From: Verrucomicrobiia bacterium
Lineage (GTDB): Bacteria > Verrucomicrobiota > Verrucomicrobiia > Limisphaerales > DSYF01
Assembly: GCA_035765895.1 (NCBI GenBank)
Contig: DASTWL010000022.1
Coordinates: 1 to 38,611, forward strand
Length of the DNA stretch: 38,611 bases
Direction of reading: 5' to 3'
Shown one piece after another: positions 15,615 to 23,730 of the stretch. The translations under genes were made by a program, and so were the position numbers. Each line of letters begins with the position of its first letter. Within the stretch, counting starts at the first letter, position 1. Below the pieces are notes generated by a model, which did no database searches, was not told the origin of the DNA, and saw only the letters and a list, made by a program, of their open reading frames with translations.

Positions 15615-17150
15615 TTATTTCAATCCGGCTTTTTTGATTTTGCCGGATTCGGTTTTGGGCAGGGCCTCACGGAATTCAATCGATTGCGGCACCATGAAAT
15701 CTTCCAGCCGCTGTTTGCAATGCGCCAGGATTTGCGCCTCGGTCAATCCACCGTTGCGCGCGACCACAAAGGCTTTGACGGCCTCGCCAAGAATCGGATC
15801 GGGCACGCCCACGACCGCCGCTTCCACGATGCCGTCCAGGCCGTAAAGGACGTTTTCCACTTCCTTCGGCGCCACCTTCTCACCGCGACTCTTGATGATG
15901 TCGTCCTTGCGGCCCACGAAGTAGAAAAACCCGGCCTCATCCTGCCGGAACAAATCGCCCGTCAGGCAGACACGCTCGCCGGGCATGTCGCCGGCCCGAT
16001 ACCGCGCCGCCGTGGCCTCGGGCGCCTCCCAGTAACCGCGCATGACATGCCGTCCGCGCACCACCAGTTCGCCCACGTTCCCGGGCGGCAGCCGCCGGCC
16101 TGATTCGTCTTCGAGCCAGGCTTCGGTTCCCGGAATGGGAATTCCCACCGACCCCGGCCGGGCGTCCAGTTCATGCGGCGGCAGGTAGAGCGTGCGCTTG
16201 GTTTCCGTCAGGCCATACATCGAAAACAACGTCGCGTGCGGAAATTTCTGGCGAATGGCGGTCACATGGCTGGGCGGCAGGGCCGCCGCCGTGTTGGTGA
16301 GGTAGCGCAACCGGCTCAAATCAAATGCCGCCAAATCCAGATTGAGCAGGATGGAAAAAATCGTCGGCACGCCCGGAAAGCCGGTGACCTGCTCGGTCTC
16401 CATCAATTTCAGAACCGCCGCCGGATAGGTGAAGGTTCGTTCCAGCACCAGCGTGCCCCCGAAGCAAAACACCATGAGCAGTTGATACAAACCGTAATCG
16501 AAGGAAAGCGGCAGCACGTTGATGACGACGTCGCTCTCGCGGTTCTGGAGATATTGAATGATGGATTGCGCGGCGAAAACCACGTTGGCGTGGTCGCTCA
16601 TCACGCCCTTGGGCTCGCCCGTGGTGCCCGAAGTGTAGATCAAACACGCGAGATCAAGATCGATGTTCTCGCAACGCGGCGGTGCTTCGGAAGCGCCCTG
16701 CAAGACCTCGGCAAAATTCAGCAGCCGTTCCCCCGCCCGCGCTCCCGGACCGCAAACCAGGCCGCCGCGGAGGGACGGAACCGGCGGTTCCGCTTCGCTG
16801 AAAAGCTGGCCCACAGGCGAACGGTCATCGGTGATGACCGTGCTCGCCCGGCAGTTGTTGAGGATGTAGATGAGCTTGTCCCGCTTGGTGGCGCGATTCA
16901 GAAAGACGAACACGCCGCCGGCTTTCAGCACGCCAAAAATGCCAACCACCGCCTCCAGCCGGTTGTCCAGATGCAGGCCGACGCGGTCACCGCGCTGCAC
17001 CCCCAGACTGCGGAGCGCGTGCGCCACGCGATTCGCCATGACGTCGAGTTCCTGGTAGGTGTAACGCCGGCCCGCGCACACGAGCGCCACCTTCTCCGGC
17101 AGGCGCCGCGCACTGGATTCCAGGAAATGTTGAACGAGGGAAGGACTCAT
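15615..17150 (-). CDS. AMP-forming acyl-CoA/acyl-ACP ligase (class I adenylate-forming)
   Basis: 511 residues. All core motifs of the ANL family are present: the P-loop YTSGTTGEPKG near 175, the YGLTE motif near 303, TGDLFR near 400, the hinge and KSRGEKV near 420, and the C-terminal catalytic Lys in PKTESGKIKK near 503. It activates a carboxylic acid as acyl-AMP and transfers it to CoA or a carrier protein. It resembles the AMP ligases known as exosortase-system-associated. The gene is directly downstream of an ACP gene (46-nt gap), so loading of that ACP is likely. The acid substrate is not predictable by eye. Confidence 0.88.
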   Translation of the reverse strand: MSPSLVQHFLESSARRLPEKVALVCAGRRYTYQELDVMANRVAHALRSLGVQRGDRVGLHLDNRLEAVVGIFGVLKAGGVFVFLNRATKRDKLIYILNNCRASTVITDDRSPVGQLFSEAEPPVPSLRGGLVCGPGARAGERLLNFAEVLQGASEAPPRCENIDLDLACLIYTSGTTGEPKGVMSDHANVVFAAQSIIQYLQNRESDVVINVLPLSFDYGLYQLLMVFCFGGTLVLERTFTYPAAVLKLMETEQVTGFPGVPTIFSILLNLDLAAFDLSRLRYLTNTAAALPPSHVTAIRQKFPHATLFSMYGLTETKRTLYLPPHELDARPGSVGIPIPGTEAWLEDESGRRLPPGNVGELVVRGRHVMRGYWEAPEATAARYRAGDMPGERVCLTGDLFRQDEAGFFYFVGRKDDIIKSRGEKVAPKEVENVLYGLDGIVEAAVVGVPDPILGEAVKAFVVARNGGLTEAQILAHCKQRLEDFMVPQSIEFREALPKTESGKIKKAGLK

Positions 17151-17196
17151 GCGGTGAACGGAACACCGGTTGAAAACGGCCGGCCGCGCCGCGGCT

Positions 17197-17457
17197 TCAG
17201 CCGGCCGCCAGTTCCGGACGTTCGCGGCGGAGGTAATTCACGATGCTGTTGATCGAGTCCAGATTCTCCGGCACCAAGTCTTGGTCGGCCACCTTGAGCT
17301 GGTAGGTCTGCTCCAGGTGGGACACGAGTTCCAGCACGCCGGTGGAATCCACCACGCCCATCTCCAGGAACGAGGCGTCGTCCGGCAGGCCGTTGTCTTC
17401 CCCGAAGAGGAAATGGTCCACGACAAATTTGCGAATCGCTTGGTGCAGGTCAGTCAT
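17197..17457 (-). CDS. Acyl carrier protein 1
   Basis: 86 residues, acidic, four-helix ACP pattern. The phosphopantetheine site is D37-S38-T39 in GVVDSTGVLELV, a DST variant of the usual DSL that is common in stand-alone carrier proteins. It lies between the hexapeptide acyltransferase (12-nt gap) and the AMP ligase, so it is probably loaded by the ligase and drained by the acyltransferase. It needs a phosphopantetheinyl transferase, which is not in the window. Confidence 0.88.
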   Translation of the reverse strand: MTDLHQAIRKFVVDHFLFGEDNGLPDDASFLEMGVVDSTGVLELVSHLEQTYQLKVADQDLVPENLDSINSIVNYLRRERPELAAG

Positions 17458-17469
17458 GTTGAAAATCGT

Positions 17470-18546
17470 TCACAGGCGCGCGCGCAGCAGGCGGACGCCG
17501 TAGCGCTTCAAGTATTGGATGAATTCCTCCGCCAGGTCATTGCCATAATCGCTGCGTTCCTTGTTTTCGATGTCCACCCAGGCAGTCCGCTCACCGGTCA
17601 GACGCTGGCGCAGCGCAGCGCCGACGGCGCACAAGCTCACCAGCGTGGCATCCGGACCGTGCACGGAAATCGTCCCGGCGGACAGCGGCTGCGCGGCCAC
17701 CTGCAGCTGGAAGACCCGCCGCTGCCAAGGCTTCCACCACGGCGCTCGCGCGTGGACGATGAGCGTGCTGTCGCGCCGTTCCAGGCGAAAGCCATTGGCC
17801 AGGAGATGCCGCTCGAATTCGTCCATGATCTCCGCCAGGAACCGGCGCTTTTCCTCGTCACTGACGACGCGGGGAAAATACGGGGCCTTCGCAATCACCT
17901 TGGCCGGAAAACCGACCGCCACGCAGCGGGGTGGGATGGAGCCTTTGACCAGGCTGTTGGCGCCCACCACCGCGCCGTCGGCAATTTTCGTTCCCGCCAG
18001 CACGAAGACGCGCCAGGCGATGGACACGCTGGAACCGATTTCGATGGTGTCGAACGTCACGGGATAGCCTTCAAACTTGCTCAGCCAGGAGGTATGTCCG
18101 AACAGCAGACAATCACCGCCGATGCCCGTATCGTCGCCGATGGTGATGGAACGGCACGGGTTGATGAACGTCATCTGCATGATCTGGCAGTTGCGGCCCA
18201 CCACCAGACGCGAATCCGGAAACTGCAATCCCCCGACGAACACCTGCTCGTTGATTTTGGTGCCTTCGCCGATTTCCACATGCGGCGTGTCCATCAGGGT
18301 CATGGCGCCGATCTGCACGTGTGGGCCGAGGCGGACGGTTTTGCCGCGGATGGAGGAACCAAAGCCGATGTGCACATGATCACCGATTTCGACTTTTTCG
18401 GCACAGATGACCGCGCCCAGCCCGAACGATACGCCGCGCCCGATGGCATAACCCTTCAGCCGGTAGACGAGTTTCTTGAGCGGCGAGGGAAGCAGCCCAA
18501 CCAGCAGCATTTCGCGGATCGGCAGCCTGGGCTTGGGCGTCAGCAT
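17470..18546 (-). CDS. Left-handed beta-helix (hexapeptide) acyltransferase with extra C-terminal domain
   Basis: 358 residues. Residues ~35-225 contain repeated [LIV]-G-x4 hexapeptides (IGDHVHIG, IGEGTKIN, IGDDTGIGG, VVGANSLVKG). A His in LFGHTSW (about 174) is the likely catalytic base, as in the NeuD/WbbJ/LacA superfamily. The last ~110 residues (about 250-358) form a separate alpha/beta region with many Arg, Trp and Glu residues that I do not recognise. It should transfer an acyl group from CoA or an ACP to a hydroxyl or amine on a sugar. Its position between the FabL-like reductase and ACP1 points to ACP as donor. The first residues are basic and hydrophobic and may associate with the membrane. 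Confidence 0.83.
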   Translation of the reverse strand: MLTPKPRLPIREMLLVGLLPSPLKKLVYRLKGYAIGRGVSFGLGAVICAEKVEIGDHVHIGFGSSIRGKTVRLGPHVQIGAMTLMDTPHVEIGEGTKINEQVFVGGLQFPDSRLVVGRNCQIMQMTFINPCRSITIGDDTGIGGDCLLFGHTSWLSKFEGYPVTFDTIEIGSSVSIAWRVFVLAGTKIADGAVVGANSLVKGSIPPRCVAVGFPAKVIAKAPYFPRVVSDEEKRRFLAEIMDEFERHLLANGFRLERRDSTLIVHARAPWWKPWQRRVFQLQVAAQPLSAGTISVHGPDATLVSLCAVGAALRQRLTGERTAWVDIENKERSDYGNDLAEEFIQYLKRYGVRLLRARL

Positions 18547-18571
18547 CTTGAAAAGGGGCGCAAGCGTGAAG

Positions 18572-19333
18572 TCAGCCCGAGACGGCGGCGCCGCCGTCCA
18601 CGATCAACGTCTGGCCCACAATGCCACTCGCCGCCTCACTGCACAGGAACTGGGCCGCCTGCGCCACTTCCTCCAGCGTGCACAGGCGCTTGAGGGCCGA
18701 GCGCTTGGCCGCCTCGGCCAGCCGGGCCTCGCGATCGGGCAAAACCTGCCAGGCATCCGTCACCACGGTGCCGGGCGCCAGAATGTTGACGCGGATGCCC
18801 CGCGGCGCCAGTTCCGCGGCGAGATGACGCGACATCGCTTCCAACGCGCCTTTGCTGGTGCCAATCAAGGTGTATTGGGGCACCGCCCGCACCGCGCCTT
18901 CCGAGGAGACGCTCAGGATGCTCGAACCGGACTCGAACTTGGGGAGCAGCCGGTGCACGAGCTCGAAAAACGCGCGGACATTCAAATTCAGGGTCCAGTC
19001 GAAATGGCGCAGGGTCAGTTGCTCGAACGGACGATGCACACCGGTGGCGGCGCAATGCACCAGGCCGGACAACGTGCCAAAATCCGCGTCCACCGCGGTG
19101 GCCACGGTGTCCATCCCCTTCGCGCTGGTCAGGTCGGCCCGCAGCGTTTTCACCGCCAGCCCTTCCGCTTGGGCGGAGTCCTCCAGCCGCGTCGCCGCTT
19201 CCTGATCGCGGACGAAATTGGCGAGCACGCGCGCTCCCGCCCGCGCAAATTGCAGCGTAATCGCCCGGCCAATGCCGCGCGTGCCGCCGGTCACCAACAC
19301 GCGCTTTCCCTGCATGGAGAAAAGATCCTTCAT
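18572..19333 (-). CDS. FabL-like enoyl-ACP reductase (SDR)
   Basis: 253 residues, Rossmann SDR with TGGTRGIG (15-22). The active site is Y154-x6-K161 (QYTLIGTSKGALEAM), the spacing of enoyl reductases FabI/FabL, not the Y-x3-K of ketoreductase FabG. The regions CAATGVHRP...FDWTLN and the GQTLIVDGG ending match my memory of Bacillus FabL (NADPH enoyl-ACP reductase III). It should saturate a trans-2-enoyl-ACP. Automatic annotation would probably call it a generic SDR or FabG. The ATG overlaps the dehydratase stop by 4 nt (ATGA), so the two steps are coupled. A ketoreductase role remains possible until tested. Confidence 0.82.
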   Translation of the reverse strand: MKDLFSMQGKRVLVTGGTRGIGRAITLQFARAGARVLANFVRDQEAATRLEDSAQAEGLAVKTLRADLTSAKGMDTVATAVDADFGTLSGLVHCAATGVHRPFEQLTLRHFDWTLNLNVRAFFELVHRLLPKFESGSSILSVSSEGAVRAVPQYTLIGTSKGALEAMSRHLAAELAPRGIRVNILAPGTVVTDAWQVLPDREARLAEAAKRSALKRLCTLEEVAQAAQFLCSEAASGIVGQTLIVDGGAAVSG

Positions 19334-19815
19334 TTTGCTGCGGCGCGATTATCCGGGGGCGGCGTCCCGGCGCAAGGTTGCTTTGCAAGGTAGGCGTCCA
19401 ACACGGCGTCGCGATAGTGCGGGTCGAACTGGTCCGCTGCCACAAAGCTGAAGAGCAGTTCCGCCGCCGCCACCGGCCGGCCTTCCACTTCGGCCTGACA
19501 GGCCACCGTGGCGAACTGGGGGCGATTGGCGCGAACTTCGGCCAGCAGGGTCACGGTCTGTCCGGGCCGCACCCAGTCCCGGAAGCTGGCGGATTTGATT
19601 TGCGCCAGCATGGGCCGGCCGCGCTCGCCGGGCTCCACCAGCAGGCACTTGGCCGCCGCCTGACCCATCATTTCCGTCAACAAAACACCGGGCACCACGG
19701 GAAAGCCCGGAAAATGATCGGCAAAGTAATCCTCGTCGGGGGCGATTCGTTTGCAGGCGCGGACCCGCCGGCCTGGCACCAGTTCCAGAATCTCGTCAAC
19801 GAGGATGAATCTCAC
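19330..19815 (-). CDS. FabZ-like 3-hydroxyacyl-ACP dehydratase (hotdog fold)
   Basis: 161 residues. The hotdog active-site segment HFPGFPVVPGVLLTEMMGQA carries His34 and Glu48, the FabZ pair (FabA has Asp). It should dehydrate 3-hydroxyacyl-ACP to the enoyl form. The start is GTG at 19813-19815, because no upstream ATG fits the fold and the ACP2 stop is only 10 nt upstream. The C-terminal ~25 residues (Pro- and Ala-rich) extend beyond the domain. It lies between ACP2 and the enoyl reductase. Confidence 0.88.
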   Translation of the reverse strand: MRFILVDEILELVPGRRVRACKRIAPDEDYFADHFPGFPVVPGVLLTEMMGQAAAKCLLVEPGERGRPMLAQIKSASFRDWVRPGQTVTLLAEVRANRPQFATVACQAEVEGRPVAAAELLFSFVAADQFDPHYRDAVLDAYLAKQPCAGTPPPDNRAAAK

Positions 19816-19825
19816 AGGCGCGGAG

Positions 19826-20065
19826 CTACTGCAGTTTGCCGTGCTGGCGCAGCACGTTGAGGATGTGCCCGACCTGGCGCATGGCCCGCATGTCGGCGTC
19901 CGTCAGCACGATCCCAAATTTCTCGTCGAACTCGGCCATGAGCGTCAACACGCCCAGGGAATCCCACATCGGAATGTCGTCCCGCGGCGTTTCCGGGGTC
20001 AGTTTTTCGGCGGACTGCTCAAACAAGCCTGCCACCCAGACCAGCGCCTCTTTTTCAGTCATCAT
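19826..20065 (-). CDS. Acyl carrier protein 2
   Basis: 79 residues from the first of two adjacent ATGs (20063-20065; the other is 20060-20062). The phosphopantetheine site is D35-S36-L37 in MWDSLGVLTLM, a canonical DSL. A longer open frame upstream would overlap the ketosynthase gene and adds residues foreign to ACPs. It lies between the ketosynthase III and the dehydratase, so it is the likely carrier on which the chain is extended, while ACP1 sits with the ligase and acyltransferase. Confidence 0.86.
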   Translation of the reverse strand: MMTEKEALVWVAGLFEQSAEKLTPETPRDDIPMWDSLGVLTLMAEFDEKFGIVLTDADMRAMRQVGHILNVLRQHGKLQ

Positions 20066-20091
20066 AGTTTGTGCGTGCGCCGCGTCACGAT

Positions 20092-21135
20092 TCACGCGCC
20101 CGTTTCGAGATGAACCACATGCCCCAGCTGCGCATCGGCCGGGAGCGTAATCAGGGCCGAACCCCAAGACAATCCCACCCCGTAGCCCAGCAGCAGCAAG
20201 GTCAAATCCCGGTCCGCCGGCCGGACCAGGCCGCCTTGGGCGATGGTCAACGGCACCGAAGGCCCGCCGGCGCTGCCAAATGCGCCTATGGTCATGGGCA
20301 CCTTGGCCTCGGGCAGGCCGGCCTTCTTCATGAGGTGCCGCATGATGAACTGATTGGACTGGTGGAAGATGAAATAATCGATTTGCTCGCGGCTCAGCGA
20401 CGCGGCCTGCAACGTGTCCTCAATCAGGGCCGGCACGCGCCGGATGGTGAAGTTGAACACATTGGCCCCGTTCATCCGCACGAAACAGCGCTTGCGATCC
20501 TCCGGAAACCGCTCGCGAAAACCGCCGCCCGGGATGATCAAATCCTCCCAGCCCTGCCCATCGGTATGGAGGCTGAACCACCAGCGCTCCGCCCCCGTGC
20601 GCGGCCCCGCCTCAAGAGCCGTCGCCGAACCCGCATCGCCGAACAGCAGCGCCACGGAACGATCCGAGTGATCCGAAAAGCGCGTGGGTGTTTCTCCGTG
20701 CAGCAGCAGGACGCGCTGGCATCCCGGCCGTTCCAGCATCATGCCCGCCAGCCAGAGCCCATACGGGTAGCCGGAACAACCGAGCCCGACATCGAAGGCC
20801 GCGCAGCGGTCGGAAAGTCCCAACGCCCGATGCACCAGGCAGGAAGTCGAAGGCAGGAAGTAATCCGGGCTTTGCGTGACCAGGATGAGGGCATCCACGG
20901 ACAGCGGATCCCAGGCGAGCGTTTGCAGGACCTGCCGCGCCGCGGTGAGACACAAGTCGCCGCTCGTGATCCGGTCTGAAGCCGTGTGCCGCGTCTTCAC
21001 GCCGGCCATGCGCACGACCTTTTGGACCTCCTCCGGATCGAAGTCGGTCGTCTCGGTCAGATTGTCGAACCGGCGCGGCGGCACGCAGGAGGCAATCGCC
21101 CGCACGCGCGCGGCTTGGGTGGTTGAAATGGGCAT
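20092..21135 (-). CDS. 3-oxoacyl-ACP synthase III-like ketosynthase with altered triad
   Basis: 347 residues from the ATG at 21133-21135; this start leaves a 17-nt gap to the glycosyltransferase and removes a foreign N-terminal extension. Thiolase fold of the FabH type. Cys120 is in GLGCSGYPYGL and His258 in FHQSN. The third catalytic residue, usually Asn in GNTSAASIP, aligns with Ser288 in FGSAGGPSVPL. KAS III condenses an acyl-CoA with malonyl-ACP. With Asn lost, chemistry may be slower or different (acyl transfer, non-decarboxylative or ester-forming reactions are known in KAS III relatives). It is followed by ACP2 (26-nt gap) and dehydratase, so it probably starts the acyl chain. Confidence 0.87.
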   Translation of the reverse strand: MPISTTQAARVRAIASCVPPRRFDNLTETTDFDPEEVQKVVRMAGVKTRHTASDRITSGDLCLTAARQVLQTLAWDPLSVDALILVTQSPDYFLPSTSCLVHRALGLSDRCAAFDVGLGCSGYPYGLWLAGMMLERPGCQRVLLLHGETPTRFSDHSDRSVALLFGDAGSATALEAGPRTGAERWWFSLHTDGQGWEDLIIPGGGFRERFPEDRKRCFVRMNGANVFNFTIRRVPALIEDTLQAASLSREQIDYFIFHQSNQFIMRHLMKKAGLPEAKVPMTIGAFGSAGGPSVPLTIAQGGLVRPADRDLTLLLLGYGVGLSWGSALITLPADAQLGHVVHLETGA

Positions 21136-21152
21136 GTTTATTTGCGCGCACC

Positions 21153-22073
21153 TCACGCGGGCAGCCGCACCGGCATGACCCGCCTGCGGAAGCGCCGCTT
21201 GATCAACTTCAATACGCCGGCCAGCACCATGGGCGCGGTGGCCAGCACCAATTTTGCCGACAGGCCGAAACGCTTCCGGCGCAAGCCTTGCAACGCATAC
21301 GATGCACACAAGGTGCCGATGTAGGACCGGCGTTCAAAACGTCGCGCCGATCCGCCCGGATACTGGCCCTGCCGCTCATAGCGTGCCAGACAGGGCGCCT
21401 TGCGCAAAAGACCATTCAGATCCTGGATGCTGTTGGTGGCATGCACGCGATAGGCCACCGTGTAGGGACGACAAATTTTGATGAACGGCGAACAGGTGCC
21501 CACGCGCAGCAATACGTCCGCGATGTCAAACGGAAAGGCCGTCGCGGTGGACGGCACGGCGGCCATGGCGAGCGCGGTGCTGCGCTGGAGAACGAGCTGG
21601 GTGTAACACACGCCGAATGTCTGATCTTTCGACAGAAAATCCTTATACCTGAGACACTCGATGGAACCATCCGAAGGCGGGTTTACGGGCACGGCCTGAC
21701 CGTCTTCAAAGTAGGACATCGCCGCCATCAACACGGGCGGATCGTCAAAGGCCCGCAACGTCCGGTCGTAAACGGCGAACGCCTCCGGATAGAACAGGTC
21801 GTCGCTGTCGAGCCCAATCAAATACTCGCCCCGCGCGTGGGTCACCCCCAAATACCGGGCGGCCTCGGCGCCCGACTTGGGCTGTTGCAAAAGGGTGACG
21901 CGCCCGCCGTAGGACCGCACCACCTCGGGTGTCGCATCGGTGGAGCCGTCGTCCACCACAATCAACTCGTAATCGCTGAAGGTCTGGGCGAGCACCGAAT
22001 CAATTGCGGCGCGCACCAGTTCGGGCCGGTTGTGAACGGGGCAGACAACGCTAAACCGTGGCTGTGCTGGCAT
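21153..22073 (-). CDS. Family 2 glycosyltransferase
   Basis: 306 residues from the ATG at 22071-22073, chosen because the preceding SDR ends at 22105 and the GT-A fold begins at once (FSVVCPVHNRPELV). The nucleotide-sugar site is VVDDGSTD near 40 and the metal-binding motif LDSDD near 96. It has no clear membrane helices but ends in a strongly basic, amphipathic tail (KRRFRRR) that may bind the membrane. It would add one sugar to a lipid-linked or protein acceptor. It is the only glycosyltransferase in the window. Confidence 0.88.
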   Translation of the reverse strand: MPAQPRFSVVCPVHNRPELVRAAIDSVLAQTFSDYELIVVDDGSTDATPEVVRSYGGRVTLLQQPKSGAEAARYLGVTHARGEYLIGLDSDDLFYPEAFAVYDRTLRAFDDPPVLMAAMSYFEDGQAVPVNPPSDGSIECLRYKDFLSKDQTFGVCYTQLVLQRSTALAMAAVPSTATAFPFDIADVLLRVGTCSPFIKICRPYTVAYRVHATNSIQDLNGLLRKAPCLARYERQGQYPGGSARRFERRSYIGTLCASYALQGLRRKRFGLSAKLVLATAPMVLAGVLKLIKRRFRRRVMPVRLPA

Positions 22074-22104
22074 GCATGATTGCGCCTCCCGCGCTGGTTC
22101 AGGT

Positions 22105-23007
22105 TCAAACCTGGGCCGGACGTCGCGGCCGCGCCACGCCGGCTTGTTCAACTTCACCGCCGGTCCCGTGAATTCCGCTCAGCCGTTCGCTCGCCTCCCA
22201 AAGCTCCCGCGCCAGGGCCGCATCTTCCGTGGCCGACGCACCGTCCGCCAGCCGGTCTCCACAGTAATAGCCGCCCCGCTTCAGTCGGGCGGCCTCGACC
22301 GTGGCCACGTGCACAACGCCCGCGGCGCCCGCGGCGGCGGAGATCAGATTGCCCTTGAACCGGTGATACAGTCGGTGCTTGCACCACGCCAGCCAGCCGT
22401 TGTTGCGGGCAAACGCGGTCGCCACGATTCCGGGATCCACCGCGCAAGCGATGACGTTGGGGTCCGCCAGCCGCCGGGCCAGTTCCCTGGCGAAGAGAAT
22501 GCATGCCAGCTTGGCATTTGCGTAAGCCACTTTCCCGTCGTAATGCGCCGCTCCAAGGTTCCAGCCCAATGCCGGCCTCGCCCGCTGATGCGCCACCGAG
22601 CCCAACATAATAATTCTCCCGCTGACGCCTGCCGCCACAAGGTCTGCCAGCAGGAAAGTCAGCAGAAAATGCCCAAGGTGGTTGGTGGCAAACGTCCGTT
22701 CCACGCCGGCTGTGGTTTGCCCGTAATGATCAAAGCGGGCGCCGGCATTGTTGATGAGCCCGTCCAGCCGGTCCGTCCGGTTGCTCACCCACGCCGCCAA
22801 AGCCCGCACCGCCCCCAACTCGGAAATATCGGCTGGAAAAAATTCGGCCGACGCGTTCGGAAAGGCTCGCCGCATTTCGGCGAGCAACCGGCGGCCGGCC
22901 GGTTCGTTCCGGCCCGTCAGCAGCAACCGCCAGCCCCGCCGACCCAGGTCGCCAGCCGCGGCGCGGCCAATTCCCGAGGTGGCCCCGGTGATGAGACAGG
23001 TTTTCAT
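22105..23007 (-). CDS. Retinol-dehydrogenase-like short-chain dehydrogenase
   Basis: 300 residues. TGATSGIG (7-14), NNAGAR, Ser in LGSVAHQ and Y-x3-K in AYANAKLA are all present, so it should be an active NADP(H) oxidoreductase. The long C-terminal part resembles the retinol dehydrogenase/protochlorophyllide reductase branch of SDRs. The substrate may be a keto-sugar or the 3-ketoacyl intermediate of the nearby acyl pathway, which otherwise lacks an obvious ketoreductase. It lies between the PIG-L deacetylase and the glycosyltransferase. Confidence 0.82.
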   Translation of the reverse strand: MKTCLITGATSGIGRAAAGDLGRRGWRLLLTGRNEPAGRRLLAEMRRAFPNASAEFFPADISELGAVRALAAWVSNRTDRLDGLINNAGARFDHYGQTTAGVERTFATNHLGHFLLTFLLADLVAAGVSGRIIMLGSVAHQRARPALGWNLGAAHYDGKVAYANAKLACILFARELARRLADPNVIACAVDPGIVATAFARNNGWLAWCKHRLYHRFKGNLISAAAGAAGVVHVATVEAARLKRGGYYCGDRLADGASATEDAALARELWEASERLSGIHGTGGEVEQAGVARPRRPAQV

Positions 23008-23058
23008 CCGGTGATGCCGCGGACCACGGCCGTGGACGGTTTGGAAATCGGCCGCGGC

Positions 23059-23700
23059 TCAGAAGCGAATCTTTCGCCCATGAAACGCCTCGGCCCAACC
23101 CGTCGGCGACGCGCATTCGATGCCCCGCAACCGCAACAGCGCATTGAAGGTGTCCGGCGTGAACCAGTGTTTGTTCCGCTGGGTGGCGAAATACTGCATG
23201 AGGCCCGCAATCTTCCGGTCACACACCTCGCGTTCCAGCGTCACATACATGTTGGGCTGACCCAGATCACCGTCGTATTTCGGGATTTCATACTCGAGAA
23301 TGAGATGATCCCGGAACGTGTTCCAGGCCAGGTCGGACAGCACGCGATGATCCTGATGCCGGTCCTCGCGGTAATGCGTCAGCACCAAATCCGGATCGAA
23401 ACCACGCTTCGTGCGTTCAAACTCCGCCTTGATGGCGGCCCATTGTTCGGGGAAAAAGCCATCCTTGAATGGTTTGGTCTGGACGGTCGCCCGGCGGACG
23501 CCCTGCAAAAAAAAGGCCGCGCTGCGCCGGGTTTCCCGTTGGCGCGGCGCCTTCCCGCTGAACACCACCCAGCGCACCTCCAGATCAGGATTGGCGCGGA
23601 TCAGCTTGAGCAGCGTGCCGCCACAGCCGATTTCAATGTCATCCGAGTGGGCGCCGAGACACAGCACCCTTTTCACCGCTGAGAGTTCGAAGGTGGTCAT
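23059..23700 (-). CDS. PIG-L/LmbE family sugar N-deacetylase
   Basis: 213 residues. The zinc/catalytic motif AHSDD is at 17-21 (H18, D20, D21). The second motif THYREDRHQDHR near 105-115 supplies the further His ligand. The family (PIG-L, MshB, BshB) removes acetyl from N-acetylglucosaminyl groups of small conjugates, lipid-linked or nucleotide sugars. In this operon it would free an amine that the hexapeptide acyltransferase could re-acylate; this is inference. It is downstream of the DUF4910 gene (30-nt gap), a common pairing. Confidence 0.88.
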   Translation of the reverse strand: MTTFELSAVKRVLCLGAHSDDIEIGCGGTLLKLIRANPDLEVRWVVFSGKAPRQRETRRSAAFFLQGVRRATVQTKPFKDGFFPEQWAAIKAEFERTKRGFDPDLVLTHYREDRHQDHRVLSDLAWNTFRDHLILEYEIPKYDGDLGQPNMYVTLEREVCDRKIAGLMQYFATQRNKHWFTPDTFNALLRLRGIECASPTGWAEAFHGRKIRF

Positions 23701-23730
23701 GGAATGGTTCGGGTTAAAGCGACTCGTCCC

